Numbered from the stretch's first letter, positions 9,931-20,151 are shown. The stretch: 64,000 nt of DNA from Stentor coeruleus (GCA_001970955.1 MPUH01000018.1:100594-164593), one strand, 5' to 3'. The notes: generated by a model from the letters alone, not told the origin. Translations and numbers: made by a program.

Positions 9931-10464
9931 TTAGCTAAGTTTCTTAGTGCAAGTGTCACAAACACGGACAGGTTCATCATATGCTAAATCCTCTAGTAAA
10001 AACCTATTTTCTGAATGATCTCCACATACAACTCTCCCACAATTCCTACAATGATGTTGCCTTCTAAAAAACGTGAAGTTTCTATCGCATTCTACACATT
10101 TTAAAACACTTTGAGCATCCCAAATAGGTCTTCTTGAAATACATAAAGCTTTATTCCATTCTGTATATTCTGTTATAGATGCAAATTTCAGCTTCCAGTT
10201 TTTTCTTTTCCCACTTTGGTTTATAAAAGTGAAAGCTAGAGTTAATGCATTAGGGTCTTTTTCTGTGAAAACCAAATTACTATCTACAAAAGCGGAAGAT
10301 CTGGCCTAAGTAAAAATTACATCAAGACGTTCACGCAATGAATAAGACAAAACATTTCCTTCAAGCTTGAACCATTTTCTCGCATACTGCGAAGTTTTAG
10401 CTTTGTACTTTTCAACATAGTTTTCAAGAAGATTAGCTTGACGAATTAACTCATCGTGCTTCAT
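9931..10464 (-). CDS. PH-like / FYVE zinc finger protein
   Basis: A 172-residue protein after removing one 15-nt intron (10306-10320); exons 10464-10321 and 10305-9931. Residues 1-105 look like a compact PH domain (KTSQYARKWFKLEGNVLSY at the start, EYTEWNKAL as the C-terminal helix). Residues about 110-172 are a FYVE finger: WDAQ in place of WxxD, RRQHHCRNCG basic motif intact, RVC near the end, with eight zinc cysteines/histidines. FYVE domains bind PI3P on endosomes, so an endosomal adaptor is likely. ATG 10464 gives MKHDELIRQ. The gene is short for the family and ends soon after the finger. Confidence 0.88.
10306..10320 (-). other. 15-nt intron (PH-FYVE gene)
   Basis: Sense strand GTAATTTTTACTTAG, A at position 10. 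Removal joins RERLD to ARSSAFVD in frame and bypasses an in-frame TAG. Confidence 0.9.
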
Positions 10465-10920
10465 TATTTTTATTGAGATAGTTGTGAAAGTTGAATGGAA
10501 ATTATATAAGATATTTAATTATTCTAAGGATTTTATATGAGTTTCATAGAAGATAAGAATAGTAATGGGTGGCTTGTTGTTGGTAATCCGCATAAATTTA
10601 TGGTTATTTAAGAGGTTATGGGTTGGAGAAATAATGGAAGTTGGATATTGATAAGTAGGTTATTGAATGTATAAAGAATTTATTTTTGTTGCTATTATGA
10701 TGATGTAAAAATACTTTCATTCTGGAGTGAAGGTAAAAAGTCAAGTTGAAATATAGGGATAAGAAAATAAAAATTATGCTTAGTGGTTGAAAGGATTATT
10801 TTTATTATTTTACTATTTATTGTAATAAAGTTTCTGACATATATAATACTTTTAATCTAGTATACATTTAAACTTCCTTATTATCAAAGAAATGGGTCAT
10901 AATAATTTCCCGATATTAAA
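10465..10920. other. Divergent intergenic region
   Basis: Upstream of both the minus PH-FYVE gene and the plus small gene at 10921. The left half is G-rich and C-poor on the plus strand, meaning C-rich on the FYVE sense strand. No coding or RNA signal seen. Confidence 0.45.
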
Positions 10921-11148
10921 ATGGAAAGTTTTTTCGTAAATGACCCACAAGCTTCGAACTCTAAATCTGATTCTGATCTAGAAAGCATTTTCGCATTAAT
11001 GAAAGAAGATCTACAATCAAACCTTAAAGAAATGAAAATAAAATACAGTTTTGACTTTGAGTTAGATAAACCCATTGTCAACTCTAAGCTCATTTGGCTT
11101 TATGAGGATAGTTCTAAATCATTTCCCAAGCCATGCAAATTAATTTAA
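10921..11148 (+). CDS. Small protein with possible Kip/KRP-type CDK-inhibitor motif
   Basis: A 75-residue acidic protein. Residues about 27-60 resemble the CDI domain of p27Kip1 and plant KRPs: an LxxxLKEM helix followed by KYSFDFELDKP and then LIWLYED, corresponding to the family pattern of basic residue, aromatic, N/S, F, D, then P and W. In that family the segment wraps across cyclin and the CDK and blocks the kinase. The similarity is short and judged by eye. No signal peptide or membrane segment. Start ATG 10921. If not a CDK inhibitor, it is an unknown small acidic protein; the open frame on the other strand is a shadow. Confidence 0.4.
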   Translation: MESFFVNDPQASNSKSDSDLESIFALMKEDLQSNLKEMKIKYSFDFELDKPIVNSKLIWLYEDSSKSFPKPCKLI

Positions 11149-12082
11149 TAAAATCAGCTAATGATATTTATATATAATTTTGGATTCTCTAAGTTTTTTT
11201 ATATATTTTTAGTAGTTATGCTTAGTTTAAGATTAGATTTTTTGACGTCATTAAAATTTTATTATGTATTTTGTATCTTGATCTGAAAAAAATACTTATC
11301 AATATATACTTTAATGTATAAGGTTTGTTCTTAGATTTTATATAATAGTTATTAGAAATCTGATGAACTTTTTACAATCAAAGTTTGGGAAAAATATCGA
11401 GCCTGTTTTAATTTTATTAGCAAAAATGTTCATTTATATGCTAGAATTTGGATAAAATTATATTTATGCAATCTGAAATGAAACAGCATCGAAGGTTTAG
11501 GCATATTTGTATAAACTTAATAAATGGGATAAATTGTAAAAGAGGATAAATTGTAAAAGGGGATAAATTGTAAAAGGGCATAAATTGTTAAAGAGAATAA
11601 ATTGTTAAAGAGAATAAATTGTAAAAGGGGATACTAAGTAATATATATAATATTAAAAAAACATAGCTTTAAGGTATATATTAGCTAGTTATATTAATAG
11701 ATTAATTTAAAACAAATAAGATTTATTATATAAACATTTCGATTTAGATTCGCATAAGAGCATTATATGAAAACTTTATTCTTATATAAAAATAAAAATA
11801 ATAGAATTTATATAATTATTATCATCAATGGGCATTTTAAAAGTAAAATTGTATTTTCTATACCGCGTATAATATTTTTATACAAATATACTCCATTCTA
11901 AACATAATAATACAAAAATCTTTACCGATTTAGAAATCTAATTACTATATCCTACCCATACAAATCATTAAAACTAATTACAAATCCTCATCAAAATAGC
12001 TTACCTCCTTATCATTAACCCATATTATTTTCTTTTCGAATATCTAAAAAATATATAATAAATCATACTGTAAACTTAAATA
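11149..12082. other. Long AT-rich intergenic region
   Basis: More than 900 nt without a supported gene. It contains a 17-nt tandem repeat at 11528-11629. The last ~150 nt before the nuclease gene are C-rich and G-poor, as before other plus genes here. Confidence 0.5.
11528..11629 (+). repeat. 17-nt tandem repeat, six copies
   Basis: Six back-to-back units of GATAAATTGTAAAAGGG with small changes (AGAG/AGGG ends, TTAAAG for TAAAAG in copies 4 and 5). Total 102 nt, noncoding. Confidence 0.93.
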
Positions 12083-12895
12083 ATGCTAAAATTAGCTCAA
12101 AGATCCTTTACCAAATCTCAAACCATAAGTAAAAAACTCTCGATATTTCAATGGAATACTCTTTCTGACCAGCTTGCATACAATTTCCCTGCAGTGAACC
12201 CAGAGTTATTAAAATGGGAGCATAGAAGTCCGAAATTGCTAAAAAAAATCCAAGAAGCTTCTGCTGATATAATGTGTCTTCAAGAAATCGATCATTATTA
12301 TGATTTTTTTAAGCCTCAACTAGAAAATCTTGGCTATAATGGGGTTTATCAAAAAAAAGGCGCTTGGCATCAAGATGGGTGTTGCATTTTCTTTAAAAAC
12401 CACTATAGAAAACTAGAAGAATATGCGATAAAATATCCAGGAAATCAAGTCGCTGTAGGGGTGTTAATAGAATGTGAAAATTGTCCTTTATACGTTTTCT
12501 CAACTCATTTAAAGTCAAAAGTTGGATTTGATTGGTTAAGAAAAGAGCAAGCTGAAGTACTTTTAAATTATATTGGGAATCTTAAACATTATCCTGTATT
12601 AGTATGTGGGGATTTTAATAGTCAACCTTATTCGATACCTTATAAAGCAATGTATGAAAACAAAATAGGACTTAAGAGTATTTTTCATGATAGGGAGCCT
12701 GAGTTTACGACAATTAAATATAGAAAAGCATTAGAGAAAAAAACTGAAGATTATATTTGGATCAGAGGATGCCAGGTTGTGTCAACTCGGCCTTTACCGA
12801 CTGAAGATATCATTGGGCCTACAGGTTTACCAACTGAAGATTATCCAAGTGATCATTTGGCTTTATGTGCCTTGTTTTATGCAGAAAGTAAATAA
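12083..12895 (+). CDS. CCR4/nocturnin-like endonuclease-exonuclease-phosphatase
   Basis: A 270-residue EEP-family protein. Catalytic landmarks are in order: QWNTLSDQLA (Asn), IMCLQEIDHY (metal-binding Glu), GDFNSQP (Asp/Asn) and SDHLALCALF (catalytic His). The CCR4/angel/nocturnin branch (mRNA deadenylation or NADPH phosphatase activity) is suggested by W.HR..LL..I near residue 47 and the DYIWI segment. There is no LRR domain, unlike yeast CCR4. The N terminus (MLKLAQRSFTKSQTISKK) is basic and hydroxylated, so a mitochondrial signal as in nocturnin/PDE12 is possible. It converges on the ankyrin gene. Confidence 0.86.
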   Translation: MLKLAQRSFTKSQTISKKLSIFQWNTLSDQLAYNFPAVNPELLKWEHRSPKLLKKIQEASADIMCLQEIDHYYDFFKPQLENLGYNGVYQKKGAWHQDGCCIFFKNHYRKLEEYAIKYPGNQVAVGVLIECENCPLYVFSTHLKSKVGFDWLRKEQAEVLLNYIGNLKHYPVLVCGDFNSQPYSIPYKAMYENKIGLKSIFHDREPEFTTIKYRKALEKKTEDYIWIRGCQVVSTRPLPTEDIIGPTGLPTEDYPSDHLALCALFYAESK

Positions 12896-13004
12896 TCAAT
12901 GGTATTAGTGAGATTAGTTATTTATATAGAAAAAAAAAATAATTTTCATAGATAATATAATATGAAGATATTAACATACCCAAATATTTTCTACTATTTA
13001 AAAT

Positions 13005-13910
13005 TTAATTATTCATAAAAGCAGAAGCATATTTTTCTCTCATAACTCTTTTGATAGTCTCTTTAGTTGCCTCATCTTTGCATAACTGTAACGCTGTTTT
13101 TTTCCCTGCTGTTACAATAGAAAAGTCAGCTTTATTTCTAAGTAATTCCTCTACAATTAAAATCGATCCATTTTTCGCTGCTATATGCAAAGGTGTTCGA
13201 TGACTCTAAATAAATCATACCATATCAACAGCATCAACAAAAGCATGTGCACCAAGAAGTAATTTAATAATTTCTAAATATCCTCTTAAACATGCCCAAT
13301 GAAGAGCAGTCATTTTCATTGAATCAAAAACATAAGCTAAAAATTTATCGTTCGTTAGCATGATTTCCACTTCAAGGATATTACCATCTTTACAAGCACT
13401 TAAGAATTCACGAGAATGTGGTCTTCCATAAGGAACTTGTGGCATGAGTTTATTTACTATAGCAAATTCTTCAGGATGAATTCTTAAGTTTTTAAGTTGC
13501 CGAATACTTGAACGAAGACAATATTTTAGATTTTTCTTTGGTCTTGTTGTTGATGGGACCATATCTTTAAGTTCTTGAATTATATGCAAATGATTATCTT
13601 GAATCATTGGTAAAACTGGTAATGAAGAAGACTCTCCGATCTTAACAATAGGTGGAACAGATAATTGAAAGGTTCCTCTTGGTATTTTTATAGGACCAGT
13701 AAAAGGTGTGTCGAATTTCCCTTCTTTAGGATTGTAAAAATTGTCAATACCATCTAAATTCATTTGAAGATTTGGTGGAACAGATTTCATCGATTTTAAG
13801 ATTGCGATTTTTTGTTTTGAGTTTTTGGTTTTAGTGTAAGCATTGTTTAAGGTAGAAAGTCTTGAATGAAAAGACATGAATTCAAAGTTTTGCGATGATA
13901 ATCTGCTCAT
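13005..13910 (-). CDS. Ankyrin repeat protein
   Basis: A 296-residue protein after removal of one 15-nt intron (13206-13220); exons 13910-13221 and 13205-13005. Residues 1-175 have no recognised domain and are basic with proline-rich parts; about 180-280 hold three ankyrin repeats (SREFLSACKDGN, MTALHWACLRGY, RTPLHIAAKNGS). The start is placed at ATG 13910 (MSRLSSQNFEF); an in-frame ATG at 13922 is also possible and would overlap the start codon of the Rab gene on the other strand. No membrane segment. Function unknown, probably a scaffold. Confidence 0.82.
13206..13220 (-). other. 15-nt intron (ankyrin gene)
   Basis: Sense strand GTATGATTTATTTAG, A at position 10. It interrupts the third repeat; removal joins AVDM to SHRTPLHIAA. 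Confidence 0.92.
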
Positions 13911-13920
13911 AATATTTATC

Positions 13921-14544
13921 ATGGAAGAACATGAAGTTAAAGTTATCCTTCTAGGTAGTTCTTCTGTTGGTAAAACATGTGTGATTAATCGATATACAAA
14001 AGATGAATTCACTCAATCTACAATGGCAACAGTATCTGCAGGCTTCCAGTTAAAAGAAGTACGTATAGGTCAATATTCTGTAAAAATGCAATTGTGGGAC
14101 ACAGCAGGACAAGAAAGATTTGCAAGTCTTTCTAAAATGTTCTATCGTGGTTGTCATGCATGTATTTTTGTTTTTGATTTATCCGAACCTCGTACTTTGC
14201 AAGCTTTATACAAATGGAGAACTGAATTTATTGATATAGGCACATATGATAAGGATCTTATTCCACCTATGTTTTTAGTTGGAAACAAAAAAGATTTGAA
14301 GAAATCTACTAAAGTTACTCCAACTGATGTGGAAAATTGGATTAATAATGAAGAAATTGGGTACTTTATGGTATCTGCTTATAAATGTATTGGGATTAAT
14401 GAAATGTTTGAAGCGATTTGTGAGAAGGCCCTGCATTTTAAGATGAAATTAGCAAATAAAAAGGAAATTCCAACTTTATTAGCAGAAAAGGAGGATGATG
14501 ATAATCCGACAAAAGAAAATAAAGATAGCTCTTGCTGTTCTTAG
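13921..14544 (+). CDS. Rab-family small GTPase (Rab7-like)
   Basis: A 207-residue Rab GTPase for membrane traffic. Nucleotide-binding motifs are complete: GSSSVGKT (P-loop), WDTAGQERF (switch II), GNKKD and SAYK (for SAK). The switch region RFASLSKMFYRGCHACIFVFD and the WRTEF segment resemble Rab7, but the effector loop (QSTMATVSAGFQLKEV) is not a clean Rab7 match. The C terminus SSCCS has two cysteines suited to double geranylgeranylation. Start at ATG 13921; the longer upstream frame lies inside the divergent ankyrin gene. Exact Rab class is uncertain. Confidence 0.9.
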   Translation: MEEHEVKVILLGSSSVGKTCVINRYTKDEFTQSTMATVSAGFQLKEVRIGQYSVKMQLWDTAGQERFASLSKMFYRGCHACIFVFDLSEPRTLQALYKWRTEFIDIGTYDKDLIPPMFLVGNKKDLKKSTKVTPTDVENWINNEEIGYFMVSAYKCIGINEMFEAICEKALHFKMKLANKKEIPTLLAEKEDDDNPTKENKDSSCCS

Positions 14545-14753
14545 TTTACATATTCTTACTAATTAATTTACGATTCATACCTTATTAAATATATATCCTA
14601 GTAGCATATTCAATTAATCAAAGTAGTTATCATTTAATCGATTTAACTATAAAAAGCATGATTTCCACCTTTGTTAAAATATATCATTTAAAATAAACCC
14701 ACTATAATAATTTTTTACAAACAAACTAATATTTCTAACTTATAAAGACAAAA

Positions 14754-15560
14754 CTATAATGCTCTAATAATCGTTGCCCCCAACGACTGCGTAACTGTAA
14801 AAACAGAATTTTCCTCAACATTCGCTGATTTTGGAGCTTTATATATAGAAATCTTCAAATTCTGCCCTCCACCAAAAATATTATTTAAAACAATAAGATC
14901 AGAGTTCTGAAAAACAATATCCCTAAGTTTATCCTGTAGCTTAACCACCGGAACTGTAATCATCAAAACCGCATTTTTAGATCTCAACAATGTTTTAACT
15001 GCTTTAAAAAACTCAAAAATCTCCGATAACGAACTCTGTGGCCAATTATCAGAAAATACTGATTTTATCAACACCCTACTAACAGTATCATCAGTCCTTT
15101 GTTCATATCTAAATTCTAGATCATCTTTAACTTGTTTCCATAATTTATGGTAAAAATCTTCATCTGTACAGTTTAATGTTCTTTGAATAAACCCTTGATA
15201 ATCAGATTTTATAGTGCCTAAGTCAATAACATAAGGTTCTTGAACTTCACTATTTTTAGCAAATGTTTCATATCGAATTGTCAAGTCTGATTTTATACTT
15301 GTGTTACCTATTCTACGTATATCAGGGATTTCAGAGTTTAAATCTGCTTCAGAATAACTAAGAAGAAGATCGTTGCTTACTGCACCTTCACCAAGAAAGG
15401 CTTTTGCAAATGTTGGGACGACTTCATTTGAAGACTCTTCGATGAGGAAAATGGTACCTAGAGTAATACCTCCATTGATTATTTGATCGAAAGATGGTAT
15501 ACCTGAACGGACTTTAGTGATTTTTGGTTGAGCGTTGTGTCGGCTATATCTACTTTTCAT
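14754..15560 (-). CDS. ELP4: Elongator complex protein 4
   Basis: A 268-residue RecA-like protein of the PAXNEB/ELP4 family. In the Elongator complex, ELP4-6 form a hexameric ring that binds tRNA and assists wobble-uridine modification. The N terminus fits ELP4: KVRSGIPSFDQIINGGITLGTIFLIEES, the family's GxxSxDxxxGGGxxLGxxxLIEED. The central VLMITVPVVKL and NSDLIVLNNIFGGGQ segments match the later strands. No classical Walker A is present, as normal for ELP4. The family's usual PPH-rich stretch is not evident and the protein is shorter than yeast ELP4. ELP1 is encoded about 24 kb away. Confidence 0.82.
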   Translation of the reverse strand: MKSRYSRHNAQPKITKVRSGIPSFDQIINGGITLGTIFLIEESSNEVVPTFAKAFLGEGAVSNDLLLSYSEADLNSEIPDIRRIGNTSIKSDLTIRYETFAKNSEVQEPYVIDLGTIKSDYQGFIQRTLNCTDEDFYHKLWKQVKDDLEFRYEQRTDDTVSRVLIKSVFSDNWPQSSLSEIFEFFKAVKTLLRSKNAVLMITVPVVKLQDKLRDIVFQNSDLIVLNNIFGGGQNLKISIYKAPKSANVEENSVFTVTQSLGATIIRAL

Positions 15561-16300
15561 ATTTTATTGGAGTTATTATTAGATTTAGGGTTTTTGATTA
15601 ATTTGCTGTTGAGTTACAAGATTAGATTTAGGATTTTAAGAGGATTGGAAAGTATAAGGTTTTTTTTTTAGTATGTCAAAGATGAGGTGTGAGAAATAGG
15701 ATAATGATTTTTATGGTAGAATGATAAGAATATAATTTTAGGATTATTTCATGGATTGATAAGAGAAAATAATAAATGAGAATATAATAATATGAGAGCA
15801 AGAAATCTTATAAAGCCTAGAATAATAGATTAAATAATTTACTAATGATATATTAAGTAGATGGCAAAAAGTTTGGAAAATGTATAAGAGAAAAAAGCAA
15901 TAAAATTAAAAGAAAGGTAGACAGCATCATAAAAAACTTCTTAGAAAACATTGATAATAAGAGAAAACATCTGAAAATTAATTAATACAGAGTTCACGAC
16001 TGTGAACGATATATTTTCTAACTAACTAATGTTATATTAATTAGATGTTTACAAATAATATTATATTATACCCATAAAATAATAATAAAATTCACAATTA
16101 CACATCAAAATAAATTCCATATCTTAAAACCTAAAATCTTCATCTAGCATCTAATTCATAAATTCTCATAAAAAAAATTCCTTCTTCAAAAACCTCTTCA
16201 CCAATTTTTTCCTAAACCTCATCCTCTCACCTCACCGAAAATTCCCATTATTTACATAATCTTTTCAAATGTTTAACAAATAAACTTTAACCGTCAAAAA
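15561..16300. other. Divergent intergenic region with strand-composition switch
   Basis: Between ELP4 (minus) and CK1 (plus). The first ~150 nt are G-rich and C-poor; the last ~160 nt are strongly C-rich. By hand count 16141-16260 has 35 C and 2 G. No gene or structured RNA seen. Confidence 0.6.
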
Positions 16301-17266
16301 ATGGACTTACAAGTTGGCAACAAATACAGACTAGTGAAAAAAATTGGAAGTGGGTCATTCGGAGAAATCTATTTAGCATATCACATTGAAAAAGGTGAAG
16401 AAGTAGCAGTAAAACTTGAAAAATCAGACTCAAAATACCCACAGCTTGAATTAGAATATCGAGTTTATAGACTTCTTCAAGGTGGTATCGGAGTACCAAA
16501 ATTCATATCTTATAGTAAAGAATCAGGATATAATGTCCTTATAATTGAATTACTTGGACCTTGCCTTGAAAATCTTTTTCAGTATTGTAGGCAAAGATTT
16601 ACTCTTAAAACAGTATTAATGCTTGCAGATCAAATGATATCACGTGTTGAGCATATGCATCAGAAATATTTAATTCATAGAGATATAAAACCTGATAATT
16701 TTCTTATAGGCAGTGATAAAAAAACTTCACAGGTTTATATTATTGATTTTGGTCTGACGAAAAAATACTTTGACCATAAGACTATGACTCATATCCCGTA
16801 TAGAGAAGGGAAAAGCTTGACAGGTACTGCTAGATATGCTTCTGTTAATACACATTTAGGTATTGAACAAAGCAGAAGAGATGATTTAGAGGGCCTTGGC
16901 TATGTTTTTATGTATTTTCTCAGGGGATCACTTCCATGGCAAGGTCTTAACGGTGCAACGAAAAAAGAAAAGTACCAAAATATCCTTGAGAAAAAAATCG
17001 AAACTACAGTTGAAGATCTTTGCAAAAACTTCCCAATCGAATTTACAATCTATTTAAATTACTGTAAATCTATTCGTTTTGAAGATAAACCTGACTATAG
17101 CTATCTTAAGCGTATATTCAAAGAACTATTTTTCAAACAAGGCTATCAATACGATTATATGTACGATTGGAATATTCTCAGATTAAGAAAACATAATTTA
17201 CAAGAAGATAATAAAAGCAACCGCAGAGTAAACCCGACAAGAATTTTACAAAGAAAAACCAAATAA
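16301..17266 (+). CDS. Casein kinase 1
   Basis: A 321-residue Ser/Thr kinase of the CK1 family, mostly catalytic domain. It shows [11 protein letters not shown] (glycine loop), AVKLE (lysine), [10 protein letters not shown] (catalytic loop), IDFGLTKKY (DFG) and the CK1 hallmark [15 protein letters not shown] with [12 protein letters not shown]. The basic patch for primed substrates (R/K around the TGTARYAS region) is present. A short basic C-terminal tail ([14 protein letters not shown]) replaces the long regulatory tail of CK1 delta/epsilon, so it resembles CK1 alpha-like forms. No intron. Confidence 0.96.
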   Translation: MDLQVGNKYRLVKKIGSGSFGEIYLAYHIEKGEEVAVKLEKSDSKYPQLELEYRVYRLLQGGIGVPKFISYSKESGYNVLIIELLGPCLENLFQYCRQRFTLKTVLMLADQMISRVEHMHQKYLIHRDIKPDNFLIGSDKKTSQVYIIDFGLTKKYFDHKTMTHIPYREGKSLTGTARYASVNTHLGIEQSRRDDLEGLGYVFMYFLRGSLPWQGLNGATKKEKYQNILEKKIETTVEDLCKNFPIEFTIYLNYCKSIRFEDKPDYSYLKRIFKELFFKQGYQYDYMYDWNILRLRKHNLQEDNKSNRRVNPTRILQRKTK

Positions 17267-18089
17267 AATATTTTATTAATATTAGGAATTATTCCTAAAT
17301 TTAATTAAGTTAAAAAGTGTGAGTTTTTTAATGTAGTTTCATCATATATTTTTCATTTTTCTCAAACTGAGTCTAGATAGTTACTTTGATTTTCTATTCA
17401 AAAAATTTCTTTAAATGCTTTTTGAATTGAAGCTTTTCAAAGATATTTGAGGATTATATAATAGAGAAACATTTAAAGTAAATTTTTTTATGATAGATTT
17501 ATCAGAATATAATATATAAAAGCAAGAGAAAAGGTAAGGTTTGGTGATGAGAAATAGAGATGAATAGAAAAGTATAGAATAGTTAGAAACCATCACCAGT
17601 ATTAGTTTTATAAAAAGCTAGAGAATTTGCTGGCCTTAAAAAAATATATTTTATTATAGTAATTTANACCATCACCAGTATTAGTTTTATAAAAAGCTAG
17701 AGAATTTAAAATGATTTTAATCCAAGATCACAAAAGGGTCAAGCTATAAAACTACTAAATAAATTTATCACAAATAAAAATTAAAAAAAATCCAACAAAC
17801 TTTAAATCATTTCATAAAAAACCAACAAAAATTACTCCAGCTAAGCCATAAGACCATAATATTAAATTAACTATCTTTATTAAAAGCATAAAACCTCCAA
17901 GCACACTAAAACATTTTCCACACAAAAATAAAAAACCTCATTTCATAAATCCAAAAACTCAACTCATTCTCAAACCAAATCTAAAAATCCAATTTTCTAC
18001 ACACTTCCTACGACTAATGCAAAAAATCTCATAAATTATAAACAACATTAATAAAAATAAACCAAAAATCTAGTCACTTTATATATAAA
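17267..18089. other. Intergenic region containing an assembly joint
   Basis: About 820 nt without a supported gene. One N at 17667 and a 40-nt direct duplication are described separately. The stretch before 18090 is C-rich and G-poor. A minus frame at 17411-17596 is composition noise. Confidence 0.55.
17589..17707. repeat. 40-nt direct duplication around an N (assembly scar)
   Basis: Positions 17589-17628 and 17668-17707 are identical; the N at 17667 lies just before the second copy. This is most simply read as two contig ends that share sequence and were joined without merging. Confidence 0.85.
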
Positions 18090-18857
18090 ATGGAGGCTTT
18101 TCAAGCTCAATATACGTCCTACGAAGATTTACCTGTAGATCTCAAAGATATCCAAACTATCTCCATTAGAATAAATTCTGAGCAATGGGATGAAAATTTT
18201 GAATCCCTCACTGACCTCCGAAGCTTTTTGAAATATAACTGGACTGAACTCATGCCTATCTTAGACACCTTACAGCCAAGGATAGTCCAACTAACAGGAT
18301 CTTTAAGATCAGCTTTAGCTAAAAATGCCCTAATGTTTCTTACAGAGCTCCTCTCCACACAAAGAGAAAATCTTAATGTCCCTTTTCTTCTTCAGTCATT
18401 AATAGCCAAATCAGCTTTTGAAAAAGCTTTTATTAAAAATGAAGTTATCAATGCTATAGAAAATGCTTGTAGAAACTACCCAACTTTAGATAATTGTGAA
18501 GTACTTTTATCATATACTCTTAGTAAATCAGTAGGAGTTGCTAAAAATGCTTTGAAATATTTAGAAGATATGACTGGAAAATTAGGTAATGAAGAAAAGT
18601 TTTTGGTGATGATAAAACTGGCTGATGGGAAAAGACAGGAACATGCTGGAATTGCGAAAAAAATCATGGCTGAGCTGGAGAAAAACTGGCCTGAGTATGG
18701 ACAAAGGGTAGAAGGGCTTAATGATAAAGGTAGAACTTGGGTAAACATGCTATCTGCTCAGAATAAACAGCCTAAAATCGCCCTTAGGGATATTATAAAG
18801 AATAAAAAAGCAGAAGCAACAGGGCAAAATGATTTGTTTAATCCACTTAATGAGTAA
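18090..18857 (+). CDS. TOG/CLASP-N-like HEAT-repeat protein
   Basis: A 255-residue all-helical protein resembling a single CLASP-N/TOG domain, as found in CLASP, crescerin/TOGARAM and related microtubule regulators. Characteristic pieces are WDENFESLTDLRSFLKYNW (first helix pair), SLRSALAKNALMFLTELLS (the usual V/L-R-S-x-V/L-x-K-x-A), LLSYTLSKSVGVAKNALKYL and the polar loop that follows. TOG domains bind tubulin; whether the binding loops are functional cannot be told. Start ATG 18090 is directly preceded by TATATATAAA. It converges on the LRR gene with only 15 nt between stop codons. Confidence 0.65.
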   Translation: MEAFQAQYTSYEDLPVDLKDIQTISIRINSEQWDENFESLTDLRSFLKYNWTELMPILDTLQPRIVQLTGSLRSALAKNALMFLTELLSTQRENLNVPFLLQSLIAKSAFEKAFIKNEVINAIENACRNYPTLDNCEVLLSYTLSKSVGVAKNALKYLEDMTGKLGNEEKFLVMIKLADGKRQEHAGIAKKIMAELEKNWPEYGQRVEGLNDKGRTWVNMLSAQNKQPKIALRDIIKNKKAEATGQNDLFNPLNE

Positions 18858-18872
18858 TTTAGTCAGGACTTA

Positions 18873-20036
18873 CTAAGCCTTTGTTTTCATTTGTGAATCC
18901 CTCAACTCTCCTCCTTGAGAAAATGTAGTAGTAAACCCTTTGAAGTTATTAAAAATCGCTTCAGCATTGAAATCTTTAAAACTCTCAGGCAAATACTTAT
19001 CAGATGTTTTAACAAATCTTCTAAGTTCCAAAGGTGATTGAAACATCAATGAAAAATCATCAGCACATGCTTGCAAATCATCTACATTTTCTACAGCCCC
19101 ATAAACAGTTTTAAATTTCGAAAACAAAGCAAGTCGTGATCTTTCCATTTGATGCTCATGTTTTTCTCTAATCTGTGTCAAACTTTGTGACAAAGCTGGG
19201 ATTTCCATTTCCTGAAAGTCTTCTGGTAACAATTTATTCTTAAAAATCTTTTGAATATCTTCTTGGTTATAAGTTTGAGATAATGTTAAAGCTAACTGAG
19301 CAACTTTAGGTAAATCTTCTTGTGGGTATTTTGATTTAAGCTTTAAAGTTAGTTCTGATAATTCTGCTCTTCTATCTAAGTCCATTAATATTTCTTCAAT
19401 TTTTTCCCTAATCCTCTCTGGTAATGCATACTCGATTTTTTCTGGGAAAATCCTCCCCATATTATGCACAAAAAGCTTTAACCCATTAGTATCAACATCT
19501 CTCATGTTTTGAAAAATACTTAAAGTTAATTCCATAACTTTTCTTGGATCTTCTCCAACGTAAATACTTTCTCTTAATCTTCTGAAAACTTCTTCTTTAT
19601 AGTTTTTTCTATCAACTTTACGTTGTAAGTATTTCCATACAGCTGTGATTCCTTCAGAATATTTTTCTTTAAGTTTTTCATTAAGCGGGCAATTGTCTAG
19701 TTTGATTTCTCCTAAACGATGAAGTAATGCTAGATCACGAGGAAGTTCAATAATTTTTGTATTAGATAAGTCTAAGGATTCTAAAGATTTACAATGAGAT
19801 AGTTCAATTGGCACTAGACGTAATGGGTTTACATTAGCCCAAAGTTGTTTAAGTTTGATTAGTTGGCCAACTGATGAAGGGATTGTTTCGATGTTGTTGT
19901 TACTGATGTCTAAGCGAAGGAGGTTTGTGATATTAAAAACTTTTTCAGGGATTTTGAAGATGTTTAGTGAGGAAAGGGAGAGGTTTAAGGATTTTTGGGC
20001 AAGTTGGAGCTTTGTAGTTATCTGTTTGTCTGACAT
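18873..20036 (-). CDS. Leucine-rich repeat protein
   Basis: A 387-residue protein. Residues 14-125 hold four to five LRRs (LNLSLSSLNIFKIPEKVF, LLRLDISNNNIETIPSSV, LKQLWANVNPLRLVPIEL, LESLDLSNTKIIELP), of the small-GTPase-associated/SDS22-like short type. The rest (about 140-380) is a helical region without known domain, including KYLQRKVDRKNYKEE and long Glu/Lys helices. No signal peptide or membrane segment, so cytosolic. The helical tail has no obvious homologue I can name. Confidence 0.8.
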   Translation of the reverse strand: MSDKQITTKLQLAQKSLNLSLSSLNIFKIPEKVFNITNLLRLDISNNNIETIPSSVGQLIKLKQLWANVNPLRLVPIELSHCKSLESLDLSNTKIIELPRDLALLHRLGEIKLDNCPLNEKLKEKYSEGITAVWKYLQRKVDRKNYKEEVFRRLRESIYVGEDPRKVMELTLSIFQNMRDVDTNGLKLFVHNMGRIFPEKIEYALPERIREKIEEILMDLDRRAELSELTLKLKSKYPQEDLPKVAQLALTLSQTYNQEDIQKIFKNKLLPEDFQEMEIPALSQSLTQIREKHEHQMERSRLALFSKFKTVYGAVENVDDLQACADDFSLMFQSPLELRRFVKTSDKYLPESFKDFNAEAIFNNFKGFTTTFSQGGELRDSQMKTKA

Positions 20037-20151
20037 TTATTAGGGAGTTTTGAATTGGTTTTGGGTGGATTTTGGTAGTGAGGAAGATGAGATAAAGGAT
20101 GTTGGGTGTTAGGGTGTTAGAAATTGTGGGAAGATATGAAAAATTAGGTAA

